Shown in pieces: positions 1 to 5,342 of a stretch of 5,905 bases of DNA; positions within the stretch are counted from its first letter, which is position 1; each line of letters starts with the position of its first letter. The stretch covers positions 1 to 5,905 of the forward strand of contig JACTML010000125.1 in the NCBI GenBank assembly GCA_014584635.1, written 5' to 3'. The translations under genes were made by a program, and so were the position numbers. The notes beneath the pieces are model-generated. The model did not search any database. It was not told the DNA's origin and saw only the letters and a program-made list of their open reading frames with translations. This DNA is from Nitrosomonas eutropha. GTDB taxonomy: Bacteria; Pseudomonadota; Gammaproteobacteria; Burkholderiales; Nitrosomonadaceae.

Positions 1-255
1 AGGATTAGCAAGCCGCAACAGAATCAGCGAGATACTAAAAGACGGCAAATTCTTTCCCAAGAGCTTGCTAATGAAACCAGGCTACTGGAAGATACCCGGA
101 AAACAATTGATCTGACGCTTAGAAAAACAGAAAATTATTTACCTAACCATCCGTATTTCGTATCGAGTTATTTTGATGTTCTGCAGCTGCGTAACCAGGC
201 GGCTTCACATGAACGCAATATAAAAGCGCTTAATACGGAACTTAATAACCTTTGA
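1..255 (+). CDS. C-terminal part of a coiled-coil protein, probably DUF4124-like
   Basis: Frame 1 is open from the first base to a TGA at 253-255, giving 84 residues; the start lies upstream of the window. The fragment is charged and helical. Residues about 13-45 (starting KRRQILSQEL) and about 58-84 (ending NIKALNTELNNL) have heptad-like spacing of Leu/Ile, suggesting two coiled-coil helices. A short linker with Pro and aromatic residues (about 46-57) separates them. No membrane segment or catalytic motif is visible. The pattern RRQIL-x-x-EL followed by a later HERNI-x-AL-x-x-EL resembles the C-terminal region of betaproteobacterial DUF4124-domain proteins, which are usually small exported proteins of unknown function. 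That match is from memory and the diagnostic N-terminal domain is not in the window. The reading frame is well supported; the family name is tentative. Confidence 0.6.
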   Translation, partial: RISKPQQNQRDTKRRQILSQELANETRLLEDTRKTIDLTLRKTENYLPNHPYFVSSYFDVLQLRNQAASHERNIKALNTELNNL

Positions 256-438
256 CAATCCGCCCAAACTCTCGCTGAAGGCGCATTAGGGACGTTAAAA
301 CCGGATTCAAATACGCACACGCTTCGCTTTTTTACCCGGTGCTGGCGCCCTGCTCTACGGGATCAGTCTTATGGCTGCTTGCGTCACGCGGCTTACCTCC
401 TTTGATCGAAACCTTGCAAAGATTTTCCCTTTCTTCCA

Positions 439-454
439 GCAGGATCTTCCCTGC
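439..454. repeat. Short inverted repeat (5-bp stem, 6-nt loop)
   Basis: GCAGG at 439-443 is complementary to CCTGC at 450-454 around the loop ATCTTC. No T-run follows on either strand, so it does not look like an intrinsic terminator. It lies within the antisense stop-free frame. A 5-bp stem can occur by chance. Confidence 0.3.
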
Positions 455-534
455 AGATTGGCAGTCTTCGCTATAATCTGTCCAGTGTTTTATTTTATAT
501 TTGTGGATAACGAACCAGACTGCTAATCAATGCC

Positions 535-548
535 TGTACTTGAGTACA
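535..548. repeat. Palindrome TGTACT-TG-AGTACA
   Basis: This is a perfect 6-bp inverted repeat with a 2-nt centre, about 300 bases upstream of the transporter start. The symmetric form and short centre resemble a binding site for a dimeric regulator. No regulator gene lies nearby and I do not recognise the motif, so the role is inferred. The AGTAC core recurs inside the inverted repeat at 783-807. Confidence 0.35.
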
Positions 549-642
549 CCCGCCTTATTTACGCCACCTGAAAGCAATCACCTGTCTTCCCGCAAATATA
601 GCCACATCGCACACCTTAAACACAATAATATTTATTATCAGT

Positions 643-714
643 AATTTACGGAATAAACACGCCCTGATAACAGGGTAACTATTGGATATATATGAATCAC
701 TCCGAATTTACGGA
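643..714. repeat. Pair of 10-bp direct repeats AATTTACGGA
   Basis: AATTTACGGA occurs exactly at 643-652 and 705-714. The start-to-start spacing of 62 bases is close to six turns of the DNA helix, which would put both copies on the same face. Such spacing is compatible with cooperative protein binding. Two AT-rich copies could also be chance. Confidence 0.3.
662..675. repeat. Inverted repeat CCCTG-ATAA-CAGGG
   Basis: A perfect 5-bp GC-rich stem with a 4-nt loop sits in an otherwise AT-rich stretch, between the two AATTTACGGA direct repeats and just before the small ORF at 692. There is no following T-run, so a terminator role is unlikely. It could be an operator half-site pair or a leader hairpin, but nothing in the sequence decides this. 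Confidence 0.35.
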
Positions 715-853
715 TTTAGCAAAACGAATTACAAGAAAAAATATCAGTAAACCAGTTACATATCCAGACAAACGTTCAATACAACAGAGTAAATCAAGTA
801 CTCTGTTTACTACTTATACAACCGTACACAGCAGCGTAGGGATATCTATATGA
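692..853 (+). CDS. Possible 53-residue ORF overlapping the transporter start
   Basis: An ATG at 692 opens a 53-codon frame. Its TGA at 851-853 overlaps the transporter ATG at 850-852 in an ATGA arrangement, typical of translationally coupled genes. The product starts MNHSEFTDLAKRITRKN, is basic and Ser/Thr-rich, and has no signal peptide, membrane segment or recognisable domain. The upstream Shine-Dalgarno is poor: only GGA in TTGGATATAT lies near the ATG. A 9-bp inverted repeat (783-807) falls inside the frame, which fits equally well with this being an untranslated leader. I do not recognise the protein. It may be a small coupled leader ORF, or just an open frame in AT-rich DNA. Confidence 0.22.
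   Translation: MNHSEFTDLAKRITRKNISKPVTYPDKRSIQQSKSSTLFTTYTTVHSSVGISI
783..807. promoter_or_regulatory. 9-bp perfect inverted repeat upstream of the transporter gene
   Basis: AACAGAGTA at 783-791 is the exact reverse complement of TACTCTGTT at 799-807, separated by the 7-nt AATCAAG. The element ends 42 bases before the transporter ATG at 850. It could be an operator for a dimeric repressor or activator, or an mRNA hairpin in the 5' leader that affects translation of the transporter. No T-run follows directly, so an attenuator-type terminator is not supported. Its length makes it the strongest inverted repeat in the upstream region. Confidence 0.45.
837..842 (+). promoter_or_regulatory. Ribosome binding site of the transporter gene
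   Basis: TAGGGA ends 7 bases before the ATG at 850 and is the only purine-rich Shine-Dalgarno-like sequence nearby. It supports 850 as the start. Confidence 0.55.
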
Positions 854-1629
854 TCGACTGGGCCTATACACTGGCTGGCGCCTTTACTGGGTTTGTCATT
901 GGATTGACCGGTGTTGGTGGTGGCGCTTTAATGACGCCTATTCTGCTGCTGTTTTTTGGAATAGCGCCAACAACGGCTGTTGCTACTGATTTATGGTTTG
1001 CCGCCATCACCAAAATAGCCGGCGCACGAATCCATCACACCAATGGCAACGTGGATTGGCAGGTGGTCAAGCGCCTGTGGGCAGGCAGTCTTCCAATGGC
1101 TTCGCTGACCGTGCTGCTGATAAGCATGGGAGCGCATATCGTAAAAATAGAATGGCTTACCAAGGGAATCGGCATAATAGTGCTCATAACAGCCGCCGGG
1201 TTACTCGTAGCACCCAAACTGATTGCTTTTTCCAAAAGAAAGCAAATTGGACAACCGGAACGATTTGAAACCATGCAAGCGGTGCTGACCGTTCTCGCAG
1301 GTGCCATCATCGGCGTTTGCGTTGCACTGACCTCGGTAGGAGCAGGTGTTCTGGGGAGTGTCATGTTACTTTACCTCTATCCGTTACGCATAACCCCGCA
1401 TCGCCTGGTTGCCACGGAAATCGTGCACGCAATACCACTCGCAATTATTGCAGGCTTGGGTTATTTGTTTGCAGGTATGGTTGATGGAGCAATGCTTGTC
1501 AGTCTGCTGATTGGTTCAATACCGGCAGTCATTGCAGGAAGCAAGCTTGCCAGTAAAATCGCGGGACAATGGATTCGTTTCGCTTTGGCGGTTGTGCTCG
1601 CCGCAGCTGGATTAAAGGTGCTTTTGTGA
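850..1629 (+). CDS. TauE/SafE (TSUP) family membrane transporter
   Basis: This 259-residue integral inner-membrane protein belongs to the TauE/SafE family, also called TSUP. Members move sulfite, sulfonates, organic acids or other anions; the substrate cannot be read from this sequence. About seven or eight hydrophobic segments are visible, roughly at residues 7-27, 30-46, 78-96, 106-122, 144-162, 166-178, 190-209, 212-232 and 241-258, some of which may be half-helices. The family's internal duplication is clear. GLTGVGGGALMTP (18-30) recurs as ALTSVGAGVLGS (159-170), and TTAVATDL (41-48) aligns with HRLVATEI (184-191). The length is normal for the family. The start is supported by TAGGGA 7 bases upstream, and the first helix begins within a few residues of it. 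The gene is convergent with the SUF operon, so it is not co-transcribed with it. A link to sulfur metabolism is possible but unproven. Confidence 0.88.
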   Translation: MIDWAYTLAGAFTGFVIGLTGVGGGALMTPILLLFFGIAPTTAVATDLWFAAITKIAGARIHHTNGNVDWQVVKRLWAGSLPMASLTVLLISMGAHIVKIEWLTKGIGIIVLITAAGLLVAPKLIAFSKRKQIGQPERFETMQAVLTVLAGAIIGVCVALTSVGAGVLGSVMLLYLYPLRITPHRLVATEIVHAIPLAIIAGLGYLFAGMVDGAMLVSLLIGSIPAVIAGSKLASKIAGQWIRFALAVVLAAAGLKVLL

Positions 1630-1658
1630 AATGTGATTCAGCTGCTGTATTTCCTGAA

Positions 1659-1695
1659 AGCTTCCGGTCTTACCACTCAGGTGCCCCCGGAAGCT
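1659..1695. terminator. Inverted repeat between convergent genes, possible bidirectional terminator
   Basis: AGCTTCCGG (1659-1667) and CCGGAAGCT (1687-1695) form a perfect 9-bp GC-rich stem. Within the 19-nt loop, ACC (1672-1674) and GGT (1680-1682) could pair as well. The element lies in the 83-bp gap between the stop codons of the plus-strand transporter and the minus-strand nfu gene, where a shared terminator is expected. The weak point is the lack of a real T-tract: the minus strand has only TTT just after the stem and the plus strand has none. It may instead be a 3'-end stabilising hairpin. Confidence 0.55.
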
Positions 1696-1712
1696 GATTC
1701 CTAACACAGAAC

Positions 1713-2276
1713 TTAGCCACTGGATACCACTCGGATATCCGGCTCGATTGTTCTCAAAAGCTGCTCAATCCCGCGTAATGTTCCCGAAATTGAGCTGGGA
1801 CAGGTTCCGCACGCCCCGTGGTAATGAATACGTAAAACATCCCCTTCCAGAGCCAACACATGAAGATCTCCCCCATCGTGTTGCAAATAGGGGCGCACTT
1901 CTTCTTCCAGTAAAATATTGATCCGCTCCAGTCGCCGCTGATCCTCTTCACTCAGATTCGCCAGTACCTCATTGGCTTCAGCGACCATTGCAGCTGACTG
2001 ATCTGTCGCTGCCGGTGCAGCCCGAATTGGATCTGCCACTTCCCGTGCCAGATCCTGCCAGTCAGCATTACCATCCTGTGTAATTGTGATCCAGCGATCT
2101 ACATAGAAAACATTGACAACATGATCAATATCAAATAATGCAGCGGCGAGCGGATCATCTGTCGCCTGCTCGGCGCTACTGTAGGATTTGGTTATCCCCC
2201 AGGTCAGGGGTTCCTTCAGAATAAACTTTAGTGCGTTAGGGTTCGGGGTTCCCTCAATTTCTGCGATCTTTGGCAT
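1713..2276 (-). CDS. nfu: Nfu-type iron-sulfur cluster carrier protein
   Basis: The 187-residue product has two domains. Residues about 5-85 match the Nfu/NifU N-terminal domain (Nfu_N), with the hallmark EGTPNPNALKF at 8-18. Residues about 118-185 form the NifU C-terminal domain, which contains the cluster-binding CGTC at 156-159 followed by PSS. Ala/Glu-rich linker sequence (about 86-117) joins them. Proteins of this type hold a [4Fe-4S] cluster, usually at a dimer interface through the two cysteines, and deliver it to apo-proteins in the cytoplasm. It is the last gene of the SUF operon, 7 bases after sufU, and its length is typical. The Shine-Dalgarno is weak, so translation may depend on coupling to sufU. 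The N-terminal domain is the type found in mitochondrial and alphaproteobacterial Nfu rather than the A-type-like domain of E. coli NfuA, so I avoid the name nfuA. Confidence 0.92.
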   Translation of the reverse strand: MPKIAEIEGTPNPNALKFILKEPLTWGITKSYSSAEQATDDPLAAALFDIDHVVNVFYVDRWITITQDGNADWQDLAREVADPIRAAPAATDQSAAMVAEANEVLANLSEEDQRRLERINILLEEEVRPYLQHDGGDLHVLALEGDVLRIHYHGACGTCPSSISGTLRGIEQLLRTIEPDIRVVSSG

Positions 2277-2283
2277 GGCTGTA

Positions 2284-2763
2284 TCAATGGTTATTTGCTA
2301 CAAGCTTGTTTGAGTGATCATCGGCTTCGGTAGTAGCGTCACCCGTTGAATTCATGGCAGCATGCAGAGTGTGCCACGGCAAAATTGCACACTTTACCCT
2401 GGTCGGCAAATCGCGTATCCCTGCCAGTACCTTCAATCTTCCAAGATGATCCAAATCCTTGTCTTCCCTACTCATCAGCATCTCTCGAAATTCCTGAATC
2501 AGTGTTTCTGCTTCTTCACGGGATTTGCCCTTGACGGCGTTTGTCATCATGGAAGAGGAAGCCTTGCAAATTGCACAGGATTCACCTCGAAAGGCTATTT
2601 CCTCAATACGCCCATCCAGAATATTGACATCCAGATCAATGCGATCACCACATAAGGGATTATGCCCTGTTGCATGGTGAGTAGGGCCACTCAGAGAGCC
2701 GTAGTTACGCGGCTTGCGGTTATGATCAAGAATAACTTCCTGATAAATTGATTTGACGTTCAT
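2284..2763 (-). CDS. sufU: SufU, zinc-dependent sulfurtransferase of the SUF system
   Basis: The 159-residue product is a SufU-type member of the IscU/NifU fold family. SufU accepts persulfide sulfur from SufS and hands it to the SufBCD scaffold. The expected zinc ligands are present: C38 and D40 (in NPLCGD), C63 (in GESCAIC) and C125 (in RVKCAILPWH). They align with C41, D43, C66 and C128 of Bacillus subtilis SufU. The stretch of about 40 residues between SSSMM and RVKC (about 78-118) includes the insertion that separates SufU from IscU. An additional cysteine, C66, makes a CxxC with C63. The last 22 residues (from about 138) are polar and look disordered. The ATG shares one base with the sufS stop (TAATG), indicating coupled translation; AAGG about 10 bases upstream may serve as Shine-Dalgarno. 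The name rests on the insertion and on pairing with SufS. Confidence 0.92.
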   Translation of the reverse strand: MNVKSIYQEVILDHNRKPRNYGSLSGPTHHATGHNPLCGDRIDLDVNILDGRIEEIAFRGESCAICKASSSMMTNAVKGKSREEAETLIQEFREMLMSREDKDLDHLGRLKVLAGIRDLPTRVKCAILPWHTLHAAMNSTGDATTEADDHSNKLVANNH

Positions 2764-4028
2764 TATGCGAAAACCTTTTGTACGGATCGAATACCTGCCA
2801 CCAGAGCATCGATCTCTTTTTTAGTATTGTAAAAAGAAAATGAAGCACGCGATGTCGCTGCCACATTGAAACGCTGCATGATCGGTTGCGCACAATGATG
2901 ACCCGTGCGTACAGCAATACCTTCCTGATTCAGCAAAGTACCCACATCATGCGGATGTATCCCATCAATCACAAACGATATCACTGCAACCTTATGCGGA
3001 CAGTCACCTATAATTTTTACACCCGGAATTATTCTGATCTGCTCGGACGCATAAAGCAGCAATTCATGCTCATAAGAAGCAATGGCACCAAGGCCAATTT
3101 GTTCCAGATAATCAATTGCCGCACCAAAACCTATGGCCGCTGCAATGGGGGGAGTCCCTGCCTCAAACTTGTATGGTATTTCGTTATACGTTGTTTTCTC
3201 AAAGGAAACCGAGGAGATCATATCGCCTCCTCCTTTGAATGGCTGCATGGATTCAAGCAGATCAGCCTTCCCGTATAGAATACCAACACCGGTAGGGCCA
3301 CACATTTTATGCGCTGAAAATGTATAAAAATCACAATCGAGATCTTGTACATTTACCTTCAGATGAGGGGCGGCCTGGGCACCATCAATCAAAACCGGAA
3401 CACCATGCTGATGCGCAATAGCAATCATGTGTTTGATCGGGCTAATGCTCCCCAGTGCATTGGAGACATGTGTCAACCCCACGAATCTGGTTTTGGAATT
3501 GAACAGTTTTTCATATTCCTCCACCAGAATCTCGCCCGCATCATTGATTGGAATTACCCGAATACGTGCACCTTTTTCTTCCGCCAGCATTTGCCAAGGT
3601 ACGATATTGGAATGATGTTCAAGCTCGGACAGGATAATTTCATCGCCGTTTCGGATAAATTTGCGCCCGTATCCATGCATGACCAGATTGATACTGTCCG
3701 TTGTGCCGCTGGTAAATATCACTTCTCTGGCTTCACGCGCACCGATAAAATTCTGCAGTTTGCATCGTGCCGATTCATATTCCTGTGTTGCCAGATTGGA
3801 TAAATAATGTACCGCACGATGAATATTTGCATGCTGGGTTTTCTGATAACGAACCAGACAGTCAATAACTGCTTGCGGCATCTGGCTCGAAGCAGCGTTA
3901 TCAAGATAAACCAGTGGTTTGTCATCCACCTTGATATTCAGAATCGGGAAATCTGCGCGAAATCGCTCTATACCAGACGTTACCGTCTGTTGTGCAGATG
4001 GGGAAATTAGTGCGTCAGCAATTTTCAT
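2763..4028 (-). CDS. sufS: SufS cysteine desulfurase
   Basis: The 421-residue PLP enzyme converts L-cysteine to L-alanine and leaves a persulfide on its active-site cysteine for Fe-S cluster assembly. It is a group II (SufS/CsdA-type) desulfurase. Visible residues are H138 (in ELEHHSN, stacking on PLP), D215 and Q218 (in IDGAQA), the PLP lysine K241 (in FSAHKMCGPTG) and the catalytic C379 (in RTGHHCAQP). All fall at a constant +15 offset from E. coli SufS (H123, D200, Q203, K226, C364), so the protein has a 15-residue N-terminal extension and no internal loss. No other in-frame start codon exists between the ATG and the conserved core. H360 (in HPHDVG) lies 19 residues before C379, matching the zinc-swapping H342 of B. 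subtilis SufS; E. coli has Tyr there. The gene starts 3 bases after the sufD stop and overlaps sufU by one base. Confidence 0.96.
   Translation of the reverse strand: MKIADALISPSAQQTVTSGIERFRADFPILNIKVDDKPLVYLDNAASSQMPQAVIDCLVRYQKTQHANIHRAVHYLSNLATQEYESARCKLQNFIGAREAREVIFTSGTTDSINLVMHGYGRKFIRNGDEIILSELEHHSNIVPWQMLAEEKGARIRVIPINDAGEILVEEYEKLFNSKTRFVGLTHVSNALGSISPIKHMIAIAHQHGVPVLIDGAQAAPHLKVNVQDLDCDFYTFSAHKMCGPTGVGILYGKADLLESMQPFKGGGDMISSVSFEKTTYNEIPYKFEAGTPPIAAAIGFGAAIDYLEQIGLGAIASYEHELLLYASEQIRIIPGVKIIGDCPHKVAVISFVIDGIHPHDVGTLLNQEGIAVRTGHHCAQPIMQRFNVAATSRASFSFYNTKKEIDALVAGIRSVQKVFA
3974..3989 (-). other. Possible mRNA hairpin with GNRA tetraloop near the sufS start
   Basis: On the transcribed strand the sequence reads CAGACG-GTAA-CGTCTG, a perfect 6-bp stem closed by a GUAA (GNRA) loop, which is a stable RNA fold. 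It begins about 40 bases into sufS, inside the codons of the non-conserved N-terminal extension. It could affect translation or processing at the sufD-sufS junction. This is inferred from the sequence alone. Confidence 0.3.
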
Positions 4029-4031
4029 GGT

Positions 4032-5342
4032 TTAGCCAATTTGTGTTCTTGCGAGAATATATTCCTCAAGCCGTTGTCTGAGAGATGTCACTGCAATACG
4101 ATTGATGATTTCACCTCCAAACGCATAAGTCAGCAGATTACGTGCTGTTTCTTCAGCAAATCCTCTGCTTTGCAAATAGAACAGAGATTCCTTATCCAGC
4201 TGCCCCACTGTGGCGCCATGCGAACATTTAACATCGTCAGCAAATATCTCAAGCTGCGGCTTGGTATCCATACGTGCTTTTTCCGACAGCAATAAATTAT
4301 GATTCAGCTGCCTGGCATCGGTTTGCTGTGAATCAGGGCGAACCATAATTTCTCCACTGAAAACACCGTGCGCGCTTTCATCCATAATACATTTGTGCAG
4401 TTGCCTGCTTCTGCCGTGCGACCGGGTATGGTCAATAAACGTATGTGTATCCGCAAGCTGATGATCGGTTATCAGCGCCAGCCCGTCTATTTGACATTCA
4501 GCATCCTCGCCTGACAGTGTAATTCTCTGATCAAAACGTGAAATGCGCGCGCCCAGTGCAAGGTTAACCGAGGCATAGTGCGCTGACTTTGCAACCGATA
4601 CAGAGTTATTGGCAATATGAAAAGCCTGTGAATTTTCGCGCTGTACACGAATATGATTCACATTGGCTGATTCCTCAACGTATATTTCCGTTACTGCATT
4701 TGTCAGAAATGCGCTTTCATGTGATGTTGCATATTCTTCGATGATTGTTGCTTTTGCACCTGGCTCAGCAATAAACAAACAGCGCGGATAAGTCGCCACT
4801 TCCTTTCCGGAAGTAATATATTGAACAAGAATGGGTAACGCCGGAGCTGTATGAGCAGGGATAACAACACACACACCTTCATGCATAAGCGCAGTATTCA
4901 ATGCTACAAATACATTATTCTGAAAATCAGCAAGCTGACCAAGATGCTGCGCTGTTTTGGGAGTACACAACGCAGCAGTCACATCAGACAGATTACAAAC
5001 AATAACGGCGTTATCGTTTATCTGACTGGATAACTCAGCGCAGTACTGACCATCGACAAATACCAGTCTATAGACAGGCTCATCAAGAAAAGTATTTTTC
5101 CGACAATCCGGATCCGGCAACGAGACCGCAGAAGCTCTGGAAAACAGCGTATTCCTGAGTGAAGAAATATCAGTAAAACGCCATTCTTCATCACGAATCG
5201 TGGGTAATCTGAGCGATTCAACACGATTTAATGCATTCTTCCGAAGTCGATCTGTATAAGAAACAGTGCGGGAAGGTGGCGCTTCCTTTTTCCAGGAATC
5301 AATTAACCTTTCAAGATAATCTTCCCAGATAACTGCATTCAT
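4032..5342 (-). CDS. sufD: SufD, Fe-S cluster scaffold subunit
   Basis: The 436-residue product is SufD, partner of SufB and SufC in the SufBC2D complex that builds Fe-S clusters in the cytoplasm. Residues about 1-130 form a helical N-terminal region with the family motif DEEWRFTD (51-58). Residues about 150-360 form the repetitive beta-helix core, including QIDGL (284-288) and DTHTFIDH (298-305). The C-terminal helical part carries [12 protein letters not shown] (372-383) and then the Ser/Leu-rich LFYLQSRG. H375 and C373 in that motif correspond to H360 and C358 of E. coli SufD; H360 is implicated in iron acquisition and cluster assembly. Length is normal. SufB is distinguished by a longer, more conserved C-terminal region, and the position right after sufC fits SufD. 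The ATG overlaps the sufC stop by 4 nt (ATGA), so translation is probably coupled. No strong Shine-Dalgarno is visible. Confidence 0.95.
   Translation of the reverse strand: MNAVIWEDYLERLIDSWKKEAPPSRTVSYTDRLRKNALNRVESLRLPTIRDEEWRFTDISSLRNTLFSRASAVSLPDPDCRKNTFLDEPVYRLVFVDGQYCAELSSQINDNAVIVCNLSDVTAALCTPKTAQHLGQLADFQNNVFVALNTALMHEGVCVVIPAHTAPALPILVQYITSGKEVATYPRCLFIAEPGAKATIIEEYATSHESAFLTNAVTEIYVEESANVNHIRVQRENSQAFHIANNSVSVAKSAHYASVNLALGARISRFDQRITLSGEDAECQIDGLALITDHQLADTHTFIDHTRSHGRSRQLHKCIMDESAHGVFSGEIMVRPDSQQTDARQLNHNLLLSEKARMDTKPQLEIFADDVKCSHGATVGQLDKESLFYLQSRGFAEETARNLLTYAFGGEIINRIAVTSLRQRLEEYILARTQIG

Larger units (their letters stand above)
256..691. other. Intergenic region without a convincing gene
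   Basis: No ORF with a plausible start and length was found on either strand. No terminator is evident directly after the upstream stop codon. The first part (256-530) is mixed in composition. On the minus strand it has a 64-codon stop-free frame (526 down to 335) with no ATG, GTG or TTG. The second part (about 590-690) is AT-rich and holds short repeats. An exact TATAAT occurs at 472-477 on the plus strand, but no good -35 lies at normal spacing. An exact TTATCCACA, the DnaA-box consensus, occurs at 510-502 on the minus strand but stands alone. The promoter for the transporter gene at 850 is presumably in this region, but I cannot place it with confidence. Confidence 0.6.

Noticed and set aside
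252..257. Perfect TTGACA -35 box overlapping the stop of the first gene
   Set aside because: At 16-18 bases downstream there is no -10-like hexamer (best is CTGAAG).
335..361. CCCG...CGGG inverted repeat next to a T-run, possible terminator
   Set aside because: The stem is only 4 bp, and on the plus strand the T-run lies before the stem instead of after it. On the minus strand the run is A.
472..477. Perfect TATAAT -10 box on the plus strand
   Set aside because: No -35 match at 16-18 bases upstream and no extended -10 TG. TTGGCA is present but only 8 bases away. It would also give a leader of over 350 bases for the transporter. It remains possible but is not supported enough to call.
256..849. 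Structured RNA, tRNA, CRISPR array or toxin-antitoxin pair in the large gap
   Set aside because: No cloverleaf, no regularly spaced repeats and no paired small ORFs with ribosome binding sites were found on either strand.
1035..1364. 109-codon minus-strand ORF and 91-codon plus-strand ORF (993-1268) inside the transporter gene
   Set aside because: Both are out-of-frame readings of a clear TauE/SafE-family gene with its internal repeat intact.
2886..3278. 130-codon plus-strand ORF
   Set aside because: Antisense to the conserved C-terminal half of sufS, with no ribosome binding site or recognisable motif.
3345..3803. 152-codon plus-strand ORF
   Set aside because: It lies entirely antisense to sufS, whose catalytic motifs are intact. 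The translation has no domain character, and the frame is open only as a shadow of sufS codon use.
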